The notes beneath the pieces were generated by a model that was given only the letters and a program-made list of their open reading frames with translations, did no database searches and was not told where the DNA came from. A stretch of DNA of 64,000 nucleotides from NCBI GenBank assembly GCA_963989385.1, contig OZ022503.1, positions 49,412,858 to 49,476,857 of the forward strand, written 5' to 3'. Made by a program: the position numbers and the translations under genes. The DNA comes from Ctena decussata (lineage: Eukaryota; Mollusca; Bivalvia; Lucinida; Lucinidae). Below, piece after piece: positions 33,859-44,299 of the stretch (the stretch's first letter is position 1; each line of letters opens with the position of its first letter).

Positions 33859-33926
33859 GCAAACATTGCAGACCCTGATCAGACTGCTCCTGCAGGAGCA
33901 GTCTGATCTGGGTCTGCAATGTTTGT
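33859..33926. repeat. Hairpin-core MITE, copy 5 (near-perfect palindrome)
   Basis: GCAAACATTGCAGACCCTGA followed by TCAGACTGCTCCTGCAGGAG, then its exact inverse CAGTCTGATC and TGGGTCTGCAATGTTTG. About 34-bp arms with one or two mismatches and no loop at the central TGCA. Confidence 0.9.
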
Positions 33927-34077
33927 TTGGGCCTATATATCCACTTAAATATTTTCAGGTATCAGTGATAATCTGAGAAGTTCCTGAAAAAATTAAGCAG
34001 AGAAGAAATCATAATGCTCCTAAAGAAGCTTGAAACATTATGGCCAGATGACATGGTTTTAAAGCCCTTTTGAACGC

Positions 34078-34222
34078 ATTTCAGTCATATCACTAATCAG
34101 GCCAATGAAAGGGTGTTAAAAAAAGGCTGTATTCAATGGAGCCCTGTTTTTAGTTGGAAAGAATTCTATCTCCAGCAGGATTCGAACCCAGACCACTAGC
34201 CTAGAATGCCAGCACTTAAGGT
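34078..34222 (-). mobile_element. SINE family D, copy 3 (partial)
   Basis: Carries the D body inverse ('cagtcatatcactaatcagg', 'aaaggctgtattcaatggag') and the B-box region ('caggattcgaacccagacca', 'gccagcactta'). The tRNA 5' head is lost where the satellite begins. Confidence 0.75.
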
Positions 34223-34235
34223 GAATTTGAACACT

Positions 34236-36870
34236 TTCAGGAGAAGCAGCTCTGCCATTAACATTTTTGCCTTGATCTCTTTTCAAAGGTGGTCAACTCT
34301 TAAAAGCACATGACCTGAGTGAGTGAGTGAACAGCTCTGCTGTTTACATTTTTGCCTCAATCTCTTTTCAAAGGCAGTCAACTCTTAAAAGTATAGGATG
34401 TCAGTGAGTGAGTGAACAGCTCTGCTGTTTACATTTTTGCCTTGATCTCTTTTCAAAAGCAGTCAACTCTTAAAAGTAGATGATGTCGTTGAGTGAGTGA
34501 ACAGCTCTGCTGTTAACATTTTTGCCTCATCTCTTTTCAAAGGCAGTCAACTCTTAAAAGTGGAGGGTGTCAGTGAGTGAGTGAACAGTTCTGCTGTTTA
34601 CATTTTTGCCTTGATCTCTTTTCAAAGGCAGTCAACTCTTTAAAGTAGAGGACGTCACTGAGTGAGTGAACAGTTCTGCTGTTTACATTTTGCCTTGATC
34701 TCTTTTCAAAGGCAGTCAACTCTTAAAAGTAGAGGATGTCAGTGAGTGAGTGAACAGTTCTGTTGTTTACATTTTTGCCTCGATCTCTTTTCAAAGACAG
34801 TCAACTCTTTAAAGTAGAGGACGTCACTGAGTGAGTGAACAGCTCTGCTGTTTACATTTTGCCTTGATCTCTTTTCAAAGGCAGTCAACTTTTAAAAGTA
34901 GAGGATGTCAGTGAGTAAGTGAACAGTTTTGCTATTTACATTTTTGCCTCGATCTCTTTTCAAAGACAGTCAACTCTTTAAAGTAGAGGACGTCACTGAG
35001 TGAGTGAACAGCTCTGCTGTTTACATTTTGCCTTGATCTCTTTTCAAAGGCAGTCAACTTTTAAAAGTAGATGATGTCAGTGAGTAAGTGAACAGTTTTG
35101 CTATTTACACTTTTGCCTTGATCTCTTTTCAAAGGCGGTCAACTCTTAAAAGTAGAGGGCGTCAGTAAATGAACAGCTCTGCCGTTTACATTTTTGCCTC
35201 AATCCTCTTTTCAAAGGCAGTCAACTCTTTAAAGTAGAGGATGTCAGTGAGTGAAAAAACAGCTCTGCCGTTTACATTTTTGCCTCGATCTCTCTTCAAA
35301 GGCAGTCAGCTCTTAAAAGTAGATGACCTCAGTGAGTGAGTGAACGGTTCTGCCGTTAACATTTTTGCCTCTACCGCTTTTCAAAGGCAGCCAACTCTCT
35401 GAAGTAGAGGGTGTCAAGGTGAGTGAGTGAACAGCTCTGTTGTTTACATTTTTGCCTTGATCTCTTTTCAAAGGTAGCCAATTCTTTGAAGTAGAGGACG
35501 TCAGTGAGTGAACAGCTCTGCTGTTTACATTTTTGCCTTGATCTCTTTTCAAAGGCAGTCAACTCTTTAAAGTAGAGGACGTCACTGAGTAAGTGAACAG
35601 CTCTGCTGTTTACATTTTTGCCTCGATCTCTTTTCAAAGGCAGTAAACTCTTTAAAGTAGAGGATGTCAGTGAGTGAGTGAACAGCTCTGCTGTTTACAT
35701 TTTTGCCTCCATCTCTTTTCAAAGGCAGTCAACTTTTTAAAGTAGAGGATGTCAGTGAGTGAGTGAACAGCTCTGCTGTTTACATTTTTGCCTCGATCTC
35801 TTTTCAAAGGCAGTCAACTCTAAAAAGTAGAGGGCGTCAGTAAATGAACAGCTCTGCCGTTTACATTTTTGCCTCGATCCTCTTTTCAAAGGCAGTCAAC
35901 TCTTTAAAGTAGAGGATGTCAGTGAGTGAAAAAACAGCTCTGCCGTTTACATTTTTGCCTCGATCTCTCTTCAAAGGCAGTCAGCTCTTAAAAGTAGGTG
36001 ACCTCAGTGAGTGAGTGAACGGTTCTGCCGTTAACATTTTTGCCTCTACCGCTTTTCAAAGGCAGCCAACTCTCTGAAGTAGAGGGTGTCAAGGTGAGTG
36101 AGTGAACAGCTCTGTTGTTTACATTTTTGCCTTGATCTCTTTTCAAAGGTAGCCAATTCTTTGAAGTAGAGGACGTCAGTGAGTGAACAGCTCTGCTGTT
36201 TACATTTTTGCCTTGATCTCTTTTCAAAGGCAGTCAACTCTTTAAAGTAGAGGACGTCACTGAGTAAGTGAACAGCTCTGCTGTTTACATTTTTGCCTCG
36301 ATCTCTTTTCAAAGGCAGTAAACTCTTTAAAGTAGAGGATGTCAGTGAGTGAGTGAACAGCTCTGCTGTTTACATTTTTGCCTCCATCTCTTTTCAAAGG
36401 CAGTCAACTCTTTAAAGTAGAGGATGTCAGTGAGTGAGTGAACAGCTCTACTGTTTACATTTTTGCCTCCATCTCTTTTCAAAGGCAGTCAACTCTTTAA
36501 AGTAGAGGACGTCAATGAGTGAGTGAACAGCTCTGCTGTTTACATTTTTGCCTCGATCTCTTGTCAAAGGCAGTCAACTCTTTAAAGTAGAGGACGTCAA
36601 TGAGTGAGTGAACAGCTCTGCTGTTTACATTTTTGCCTCCATCTCTTTTCAAAGGCGGTGAACTGTTAAAAGTAGATGATGTCAGTGAGTAAGTTAACAG
36701 TTCTGCTGTTTCCATTTTTGCCTCGATCTCTTTTCAAAGGCAGTCACCTCTTTAAAAGGACAGGACATCAGTAAGTGAGTGACCACTCTGCTGTTTACAT
36801 TTTTGCATCCATCTCTTTTCAAAGGTGGTCAACTCTTAAAAGTAGGAGACATCAGTATGTGTTTGAACTC
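34236..36870. repeat. 85-bp satellite array, about 31 units
   Basis: Unit: 'tgaacagctctgctgtttac', 'atttttgcctcgatctcttt', 'tcaaaggcagtcaactcttt', 'aaagtagaggatgtcagtga' and 'gtgag'. Units vary mainly in GTGAGT copy number and in 'agaggacgtcac'/'agatgatgtcag'. The block 35151-35825 (675 bp, eight units) is repeated at 35826-36500 with only a handful of differences, a recent higher-order duplication. Lys-Arg-rich minus-strand frames across it are artefacts. The unit resembles single copies at 39055-39170 (inverted) and 40045-40175. Confidence 0.95.
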
Positions 36871-37005
36871 AAGATTAACATCCCATATACAGAGACAGGA
36901 CTTCAGTTTAAAGTCTCATCCGAAATACTAGAGGAGCAGGGTATCAAACCAGTGACCCCTGTGCGTAAACCAGTACACCACCACCTCTCCAGCTCCACCA
37001 GGCCC
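36871..37005 (-). mobile_element. SINE family C, copy 1 (decayed)
   Basis: Shares 'agattaacatccc', 'aaagtctcatccgaaa', 'aggagcagggtatcaaacca' and 'accagtacaccaccac' with the intact copy at 43889-44050. The tRNA-like head reads on the minus strand. Confidence 0.65.
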
Positions 37006-37514
37006 AAAAATAGGGTGACCTCTCTGTCTCAATTCTTATTATGTGTAGGTCTGTATCGATCTGTACCTGCAGTTAAAACATAGTAAAACTGTGCAAGGCC
37101 CCCAAGTGAAATGTGTCTGATTAATAACTTGAAAGCTTCTAAATCATTACAAAATTAATGACATACCTTGAAATTGAAATTTAATCCACTCAAGGTAACC
37201 ACGAAAATATCCTACACCATCCGAATCTCAATATCTTATTCTGCGTATGTCTCAATACCTTATTCTGCGTATGTATCTAATCTCCAACAACACCATGCAA
37301 GACTTCCAAATTGCAAATGAGTCTAGTCTTTATATATGTCAATACTTAAATGTTTACTAAAGCTTATTTAAAGTTTTCGGTCTATTTCATTTATTTAGGG
37401 TACAGAAAAAAACACACCAACATGACAATCATAAGGTGTATAAATTCTTGCTCTCACATAACCGTAACCTCACCTATCCACAATGAACTCAAGTATTGGG
37501 ACAGATATGGCTAA
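37006..37514. other. Unassigned sequence
   Basis: Only a short duplication 'ttattctgcgtatgt' (37238 and 37261) was noticed. Confidence 0.4.
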
Positions 37515-37581
37515 GCAAATTGTGTAAACCTAGATCAGACTGCTCCTGAGGAGCAGTCTGATCAAGGTCTGCACCATTTGC
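37515..37581. repeat. Hairpin-core MITE, copy 6
   Basis: GATCAGACTGCTCCTGAGGA with GCAGTCTGATC, outer GCAAATTGTGTAAACCTA against AGGTCTGCACCATTTGC. Confidence 0.85.
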
Positions 37582-37790
37582 CCTTTCACTAGCCGTTTTC
37601 TAACATACTGCACAATAGTAAATGAATTTATTCATTTTAAATGATTATTACGCTCCAATATTTTGGGTAAAATACAATACCACTGACAATACCTGTGTAC
37701 TGACGTTTCAATAATTTGAACTGATGAATGTTTATTATCGGCTTTTTATTTTGCTGTCAGTGGGTAAAACTATAACTTCAGATGCAGCAA

Positions 37791-37984
37791 AAGATAGATG
37801 GATGGATGACTTTCGATTTTATGTCCTTTTTAACATTATTTCAGTCTCATCTGGACAATGGGAGGGTGATAATGAAAGGCTGTGTGCAAAAGAAACCCGT
37901 TTTTTGCCTTAATTCAGCCTGATTCGAACCCAAGACCGCTACATCAGCTGGCCCGTGCATTACCCACTGAGCTACCAGGGCTCC
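37791..37984 (-). mobile_element. SINE family D, copy 4 (with TSD)
   Basis: 9-bp duplication ATGCAGCAA at 37782-37790 and 37985-37993. The left end is a GATG tail. The head read on the minus strand is GGAGCCCTGGTAGCTCAGTG. Internal GTTTCTTTTGC... body as in the other D copies. Confidence 0.9.
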
Positions 37985-38362
37985 ATGCAGCAACAGCAAA
38001 GTTCCAGTATTCCAGACTGATCTTGAGTCGGCAGTTTCTTTAGAAACTGTACTCAAATTCAAAAGGCGGAGCTATAAGCCCATTATGTGATGGGTCACTC
38101 ACCACTCTCACCATAATATGTTCCCTAACAAACAAGAATTCTACTGAAGGGTATCTCCCCTGTCAAGGCATTTGCGAAAAAAGGTGTCTTAATTACTTAC
38201 CTGACTACGGAGGCGCTGGAAATCAAATTTGCTGTTCAGTCTGTTAATAATCTAATGTCCTGCTGTTGACTATATTGTTATAATAATCTGTAACAGAAAA
38301 AGAACAAACCGATTAAATCATCATAAATTAGCACTTACAGCACCAGGCATGAAATGGAATTT

Positions 38363-38429
38363 GCAAACTGGGTAGATCCAGATGAGGTGGCTCATACTGA
38401 GCCACCTCATCTGGATCTACCCTGTTTGC
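38363..38429. repeat. Perfect-arm hairpin, variant core
   Basis: GCAAACTGGGTAGATCCAGA then TGAGGTGGCTCA, mirrored by TGAGCCACCTCATCTGGATC and TACCCTGTTTGC, arms of about 32 bp around a 3-nt loop. The outer bases GCAAAC...GTTTGC are those of the GATCAGACTGCTCC hairpins, but the inner arm is unrelated in sequence. A decayed copy is at 52210-52268. Confidence 0.88.
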
Positions 38430-38450
38430 CCTCTAGTCTTTGAATTGTCA

Positions 38451-38649
38451 GTATAAGGAGCCTAGTGCCTCAGTGAGTTAAGCACTGGCTTGCTGAACTC
38501 GCAGTCTCAGATTAGATTCCCAATGGAGGAAATCTGTACAACCAAGAACGGCCAGATTCCATCACACACAGCCTTTTATTATCACCCTCCAATAATCCTA
38601 ATATGACTGAAATACTGTTGAAAACAACAAAATTGCAAGTCATCCATTC
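38451..38649 (+). mobile_element. SINE family D, copy 5 (with TSD)
   Basis: 8-bp duplication AATTGTCA at 38443-38450 and 38650-38657. Head 'aggagcctagtgcctcagtg', body 'cacacagccttttattatca', tail 'gcaagtcatccattc'. More diverged than copies 2 and 6. Confidence 0.85.
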
Positions 38650-38689
38650 AATTGTCAAAATAGTACAGCTTGGACAAAACATCTGTCTA

Positions 38690-38795
38690 CGCCCATGGGT
38701 ATCAAGTGTAGCTAAGGGTCTAAGCTACCTCCATGTGGACAGATGCCCAGGCTGATCTGATGCACATGCCACTTTGTTGCGGCTCATTAATTAGA
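38690..38795. mobile_element. MITE family F, partial copy
   Basis: Right half only: 'agctaagggtctaagctacc', 'tccatgtggacag', 'atgcccaggctgatctgatg', ending 'tttgttgcggctca'. Confidence 0.7.
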
Positions 38796-39630
38796 ACTTT
38801 ATTTACCAATTAAGTATGATAAGAAAAATTATTGCAGAATTATCATAGTTAATCCCTGTTTCTCCAACTTCAGGAGTTACCACATTCATTCTCCTATAGG
38901 ACAGGATTTTTCATCTCTAAAATGACCCCAAATACCGTATTAGTCCTAATAAATGCCCCTGCTCTAATAAATGCCCCCTGCCTCTTTTCCAAAAATAATG
39001 TTCTATTAACTTACATGAATTCCTGTTTGCTTCTCTGAATAAGGTAGCTCTTTGAAATGGGGTCTACTCTTACAGGAAAAGATTTGCTCCTTTCCTTTAG
39101 GAGCTGACCCCTTCTGAGAAGGGAGGCAAAAATAGTTGAGTTGCTTTCTCTGAAAGTATGATCCCTGAGGTTTATATTGCCTATCACAGGTATTTTGGCA
39201 GTAGCTGATTTCCTACACTTCAGGCTCTAAATAACCCCTCCCCCCTCCCCTTCTGCAAAATGCAATGCCCTGGCGCTTTTAATAGGATTAATACCATATC
39301 TAAATCAGTCTTATGAAAGTCTTATAAGATGTTTGAGATTGCTTTGGAGGGAAGAACCCCATCTTATAACGAAAGAAATAAAGCATATGACCTACCATAT
39401 AACAGTTATTTGTAATGGAGAAACTCAGTCCTTATATTTACACGATTCCACTCTCGCTAAATATATTCTTAGTGATAATATTTTTCCTTAGCAACTGCTA
39501 CTATTTTGTCACACGTTTGTATCATCTTACCGTATCATAAATAATAATCTCTCAACTTTAATATTAACAGATCAGATAAAATCTGAAAATACGCAGCATT
39601 TCCTTGGAGACAGGAACTAAAACATGGTAT
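38796..39630. other. Unassigned, with an inverted satellite-like unit
   Basis: 39055-39170 reads, inverted, like the unit behind the 34-37 kb satellite ('actttcagagaaagcaactc', 'tttttgcctcccttctcaga', 'ggggtcagctcctaaagga'). Otherwise no gene or RNA was recognised. Confidence 0.45.
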
Positions 39631-39632
39631 TA

Positions 39633-39807
39633 CAGTCAACTCTTTTTACAACAGCACTCATTACAACAGCAAAATTCTTTATAACGTCATTTTGATTTGC
39701 ACGGAATGGCTTTTTTGTTCATAATACGTATTCATTATAACAGCAAATTCAGTTTAACATCAAAATATTTGGGAACAAAATGCTGTTGTTGTAAAGAGGG
39801 TCTACTG
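39633..39807. mobile_element. TA-flanked TIR MITE, family T (pogo/mariner-like)
   Basis: TA|CAGTCAACTCTTTTTACAAC on the left and GTTGTAAAGAGGGTCTACTG|TA on the right, with TA at 39631-39632 and 39808-39809. The interior has a second 'attataacagcaaa' / 'tttataacgtca' pair. 175 bp, no transposase. Confidence 0.85.
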
Positions 39808-39859
39808 TACTGTATTTATTTCCCTATAAAATGGGGAACCCCCCTTCCAAAATTACCTC

Positions 39860-39995
39860 AAAATTATGTAATTCATCTATATGATGGGCTTTTCTCTTTC
39901 AAAACAATCCAAAAAATCTAGATCCATCTTACAAGATGGATCTTGATTTTTGGGGTTGTTTTGGAAGGGAAAAGCTGTCTAATAACCAAAGAAAT
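39860..39995. repeat. Hairpin repeat N, copy 1
   Basis: Palindrome TCTAGATCCATCTTACAAGATGGATCTTGA (39918-39947, arms 14 bp), flanked by 'caaaacaatccaaaaa' and its inverse 'tttttggggttgttttgga'. Copy 2 at 53330-53440. Confidence 0.75.
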
Positions 39996-40044
39996 ACGGT
40001 AATTTATATGAGTCTCATTCTGCGTAAAGGTGCCTTCTTTAAGG

Positions 40045-40175
40045 TAAATAGGTACACTTTCAGGGGAAGCAGGGGAAGCAACTCTGCCATTTTCATTTTT
40101 GCCTCCCATCTCAGTGGGGGTCAACTGTTGAAGGCAAACAATTTGCTCCTAGAGCAGCAATTTTTTCTTTAAAAG
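40045..40175 (+). repeat. Single dispersed copy related to the 85-bp satellite unit
   Basis: 'acactttcaggggaagcagg', 'aactctgccattttcatttt', 'tgcctcccatctcagtgggg', 'gtcaactgttgaaggcaaac', 'tgctcctagagcagcaattt'. The array at 34236 starts with the same 'acactttcaggagaagcagc', so the satellite appears to have been seeded from an element of this kind. Confidence 0.7.
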
Positions 40176-40480
40176 TGAAAACGGCAGAGTTGCATGACCA
40201 GTCACCTTTATTCCTTAGTCCAACATGGCTGGGCATTTGCAACCAACTACTATCAAGTTTCAAAGCAAATTACATGCTTACCAGATGTAATTGGGAAACA
40301 AGACACACAAAAAGGCCCATATTGCTCTATCTCAATTTGCCACAGCCAATTGCTTACAGGAAGGAAGGTGATTTTCCCTGGCAGCTGCTGTTTTCACCCA
40401 CCTCCGCTAAACCATTGGCTCAACATAAGTGAAATATTCTTGGAAGGGCTGTAAAACCCAGATATCTTACTTGAACTTAA

Positions 40481-41125
40481 GGTGGTGATAATCACTGATT
40501 TGGGACAAAGACAAAAATCTGCATAAAATTCTCAAAATAACACTGATCTTTCCAAAACTTAGCAGTTGCCTTCTTTATGTTGTTTCTCATAATTTAGAAT
40601 CCCAAAATGCAGCATTTGTTAATGTTAAAAAGTGTGTTTATAAGGGAAGATCAAAGGGTAATTTTCTGCGAATAAATCTGAAAAAATAATATCATTATTG
40701 AAAATATGCTTAGTGCTTAGAGTACCTTGTTGCATAATGGAGAGCGTCCTAGCAATCATTTTTTCAAACTCTTTCACACATTATCAGGCTGAGCAGATGA
40801 AAAAAGATGCAGTCTGTGTCCAAATTTTTTTGTCAAAACACACAGGTGAGACAGGTGATACTATTTTAACAAGGTTGAACAATTTCATCTACACACCACT
40901 GACCATGTCAGTAATGTATTATTTATATTGTAGGTGTTAACATAGGTATGCCTGCCTACCCTATATTTAATAAATGTATCCAGTGTACATTTACTTTGTA
41001 CATGGTTGAACATTTGAGAAAAAGCTACCATTTTCATCTGGTCTACATTACAATTTGAGAAATAGTTGGAATAAATAATTGCTAGGACGCTCTTCATTAT
41101 GCAATAATGCACCTTCAGCACTATG
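40481..41125. mobile_element. Element J, copy 2 (right end not found)
   Basis: TTAA at 40477-40480 followed by GGTGGTGATAATCACTGATT. The interior follows copy 1, including the empty SINE site at 40941. The inverted pair 'gcataatggagagcgtccta' (40732) and 'gctaggacgctcttcattat' (41079) forms a large stem. The terminal AATCACCACCTTAA is absent, so the copy ends early near 41125. Confidence 0.75.
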
Positions 41126-41154
41126 TGGGAATAACTGATAGGGGAAGTAAATTG

Positions 41155-41355
41155 TCGGTTTTATGGTCACAAACTGCATTTTACAGATTCGCTGAAAACT
41201 GACAAGAGAAGCCCAAAAATTGGCTGCTTAAGACAGGTGACCCCTTAACACAGGTTCATTTCCATTGTATTTTGGTTCAAGGGACCCAGAAAAGGTGGCT
41301 GCTAAGGCAGGTGATCCCTTAATAGAGGTGACCACATAAGCAAGTTCGACTGTAT
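41155..41355. repeat. Remnant of a TIR element ending AAGTTCGACTGTA
   Basis: The right end GGTGACCACATAAGCAAGTT CGACTGTA has the form of a pogo-type terminal repeat. Inner 'ggctgcttaagacaggtgac' and 'ggctgctaaggcaggtgatc' are tandem. The left end was not identified. Confidence 0.45.
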
Positions 41356-41497
41356 GTACAAATATTTCTTTTAATTTGGTTCTTTGGTTACCTTCTGTCA
41401 GCTCACTTTGATAGTTTTAAATTATTCAAGGGCAGTAATTCACGCACTTTTGAAGCCTTCCCAACAAAACTTGAAGTGCACAATTGTGTCATACCTA

Positions 41498-41603
41498 CCG
41501 TAATGTGCGTAAGTATTGGGACACCTAAAATAATTAATTTTCCATTTGTCCCAAATGGAAAATTAATTATTTTAAGGTGTCCCAAAATTTAGGCATATTA
41601 TGG
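41498..41603. mobile_element. Mariner-like palindromic MITE, family L, copy 2
   Basis: TA|CCGTAATGTGCGTAAGTATT on the left and TTAGGCATATTATGG|TA on the right (TA at 41496-41497 and 41604-41605). The whole 106 bp folds on itself: GGGACACCTAAAATAATTAA with TTAATTATTTTAAGGTGTCC, and central TTTTCCATTTG with its inverse. Confidence 0.9.
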
Positions 41604-41787
41604 TAGTTTCAAATTCATGAAATTCTACTCAATTATACCTGATTATGGCTCTGGAAGTTAAGGTGAACAGACAGACGGACAGACAGACTGACATGGATAA
41701 AAATCCCTTGGCCTTCGGAAAAAAAGATTGGTTTTGAGTAAACAATCTGTCTTAAGTTGTGATTTGACTATTTCTTATGTTAAATCT

Positions 41788-43066
41788 AAAGCCCCGGTCC
41801 CACAGAGCTTGCGACCGGGCCGTGACCTATCCGCGATTAAAAAAAATCTAACAGTCGCAGAGAGGTTGCAGAGGTCTCGGCAAGGTTTTTTAATGGTAGC
41901 AACAAGGTCGCCGAACAGTTGCCGATCAAAATTAGTCGCAGCCAGTCTTTTGAGCATGCACGAAAGACTAGCCGCGACTGATTTTGATCACCGACTGGTT
42001 GCAATGGTTTTCTGGAAGTCGCCGATCGTATTATTTTAGTCGCCACCCAATCGCGGATCTGTTTCATCACCACTTTTGCTCTGAAATGTTGCAACCTTGC
42101 TGCGACCTATCGGCGATCTGTTGGCGACTGATCGGTAACTATTCCACGACTTATCGGCAACTGACCACTGGTGAGACGGCGACTGATCAGCAACCAATCA
42201 GCAACTGGTTGCCGACTGGTCACCGACAGGTTGCAGAATGCGCCGATAGATCGCCGAACGGCCAGCCACAAGTCACGGACTGGTCGCTGACAGGTTGCAG
42301 CGTGCGCCGATAGATCAAGGTTAGTAGTGACAGCTTTAAAACGAAAAGATGTCTTCGCATCCTGGCATCATTTTATTACCAGGGTTCAAAGTGTTCACAT
42401 CATGGTACGTAGAGGAAGCCGAAAAAAAAAAAAAACATAAAAGACAGCGGCGCCAAAACAGACAGCAGAAATGACTACTGAAGTTCGAACGCCTGCTTCA
42501 GATGAGGAATCTCAACAGTCAAAGGAGGAATCTCAACAAACTGTGGCCTTCTTGAAGGCCAAAGGCTTATCCAGTACTGTGTTCGCCTCCTCTGTTTTAA
42601 TCGCCTGTACACCATCATAGACATTAAGGTGCATTCCAGTTGTTTCGTTGCAAGCGAAGCAACTGAATCTGTAGTTGTGTTATTTTGACAATGATTTCAT
42701 TAATGTCAAGAAATTTCCAATGAATTTTTTTTTGGATCGCAGAACGGTCGCCAATCAGTCTCCGACCAGTCACGTTCAACTGCAACCAGTCGCAGAAGAG
42801 TCGCTGACAGGTCGCTGACTGGTCACCGATCATCCTAAACTAGTTGCAACCCTGTCGCCGATCCTATGTTGACCAGTTGCAGAAAGGTCGCCGATCGATC
42901 GCCAACTACATGTGAAAGCTGTCACCGACTGTACAGAGACTGCTAGGCGATCACATTTGAAAAGAAAAAGTAGTTGCAATGGTCACAGAGGTCGCAGGTC
43001 AGTCGCAGACGAAATCAGTCGCAAAGCGGTTGCATCGCAGTCGCAAGCTCTGTCAGACCAAGGCTT
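41788..43066. mobile_element. TIR element P filled with degenerate GATCGCCGACTGG-like motifs
   Basis: Ends TAAAGCCCCGGTCCCACAGA GCTTGCGAC and, inverted, TTAAGCCTTGGTCTGACAGA GCTTGCGAC: about 29 bp with a few mismatches. Between 41860-42320 and 42740-43050 nearly every 10-15 bp repeats a variant of 'gatcgccgactggt', 'agttgcagaa' or 'gtcgcagaga', on either strand. The middle (42330-42730) is ordinary sequence. No transposase; the reading frames here (Ala/Arg/Cys-rich) come from the motif. Confidence 0.75.
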
Positions 43067-43086
43067 AACCAGCCTCCTCTTATTTC

Positions 43087-43287
43087 TTAGGAGCCATGGT
43101 AGCTCAGTGGCTTAAGCACTGGCGTACTGATCTAGTGGACCCGGGGTTCGAGCCCCGATTGAGGCAAGAATCTTTCCTACCATAAACAGGGTTCCATTGC
43201 ACACAGCCTTTCATTATCACCCTTCCATCATCCTTATATGACTGATATACTGTTGAAAAGGGTGTGAAATCACAACTCATCCATCCA
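43087..43287 (+). mobile_element. SINE family D, copy 6 (with TSD)
   Basis: 9-bp duplication TCTTATTTC at 43078-43086 and 43288-43296. Head TTAGGAGCCATGGTAGCTCA then 'gtggcttaagcactgg', B box 'gggttcgagcccc', body 'aagaatctttcctaccataa', tail of CATC units. A promoter-competent looking copy. Confidence 0.92.
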
Positions 43288-43492
43288 TCTTATTTCCTTT
43301 GCTGATACAGGGAACACATATTATTTCTCTTGGCCTAATATTAGTAATGGTACAAAGGCACACTTGCATGTCTCTTTTTGTTATGAATTATGCAGTTATA
43401 ATGAAATGTCATAGAACATTAATCATAATATTTACGAACATGTGACAGTATTTTTTGATCAGCCCTTCTAAACATACATTTTTAAATGCCTA

Positions 43493-43678
43493 GGATGAAT
43501 GGATGAATCACACGCAATTTTACGTCCTTTTCGACAGTATTACAGCCACATCAGCACAATGGAAGTATATGTGCAACAGAAACCACTTTACGATTGGAAA
43601 GATTTCTGCATCCAGGGGGATCTGAACCCAGCTCTAGCTTAGCAGGCCAGCACTTAATCAACTGAGCTACCTGGGCTC
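43493..43678 (-). mobile_element. SINE family D, copy 7 (with TSD)
   Basis: 11-bp duplication TTAAA(T/A)GCCTA at 43482-43492 and 43679-43689, one mismatch. Head on the minus strand is GAGCCCAGGTAGCTCAGTTG. Tail GATG units at left. Confidence 0.88.
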
Positions 43679-43888
43679 TTAAAAGCCTATACAACTTCTG
43701 AATATCCAGACAGAAATTCAACAAGAGGACCATTAGGTCCTGATCTCTCCCCTGAGCCCTGAGACTTTAATGAGATATGAACTTTTTGGACATTTGTTTT
43801 CACTATGAAATTAGTGATCTTTTGTAGACATAAGGTAACAGTGCCAAAATGGTGGTAAGCAAAACAACCAGGCCTAACAGTTTCTGAG

Positions 43889-44050
43889 TGAGTGATTGAA
43901 TTCGGGTTTAACGTGCCACCAACAACGAGGTCATATGGAGACGGGACCTAGGTTTAAAGTCTCATCCGAAAGACCGGAGAAGCCGGGGATCGATCTTGCC
44001 ACCCCTAGATTGGTAGTCCGGAGTGTTATCCACTACACTACAGCCGCTCC
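43889..44050 (-). mobile_element. SINE family C, copy 2 (with TSD)
   Basis: Perfect 13-bp duplication AACAGTTTCTGAG at 43876-43888 and 44051-44063. The minus-strand head is GGAGCGGCTGTAGTGTAGTG GATAAC (A box), B-box-like 'agatcgatccccgg', body 'ctttaaacctaggtcccgtc' and tail 'cgttaaacccgaattcaatc'. tRNA-derived. Confidence 0.92.
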
Positions 44051-44299
44051 AACAGTTTCTGAGAGAAAGTACTTTAAATATTCAACACAAGTGACTATTG
44101 GCCGGTCACTAAATGACCTTGACCTCTAGAATTCAAAGGGACTGAGGTCAATTGCATTTCCATAACATAGAATCAACTCAGGGTCTTCATTTATATAAAC
44201 TTTGTACAGGGCTCGAAATTTTTTTTTGAACGTACTTGTCCTGCAGGGCAAGTGCTTTCAAATTTTTACTCGTCCTTTCAGAAATCTACTCGTCTGTAT

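Noticed and set aside
35313..36312. Lys/Arg-rich repeat protein on the minus strand
   Set aside because: The open frames follow the 85-bp satellite; 85 is not a multiple of three, and frames shift and stop with unit variants.
41728..42313. Coding frames of about 60-109 codons on both strands
   Set aside because: Composition is set by the GATCGCCGAC motif field of element P; frames overlap on opposite strands and match no family.
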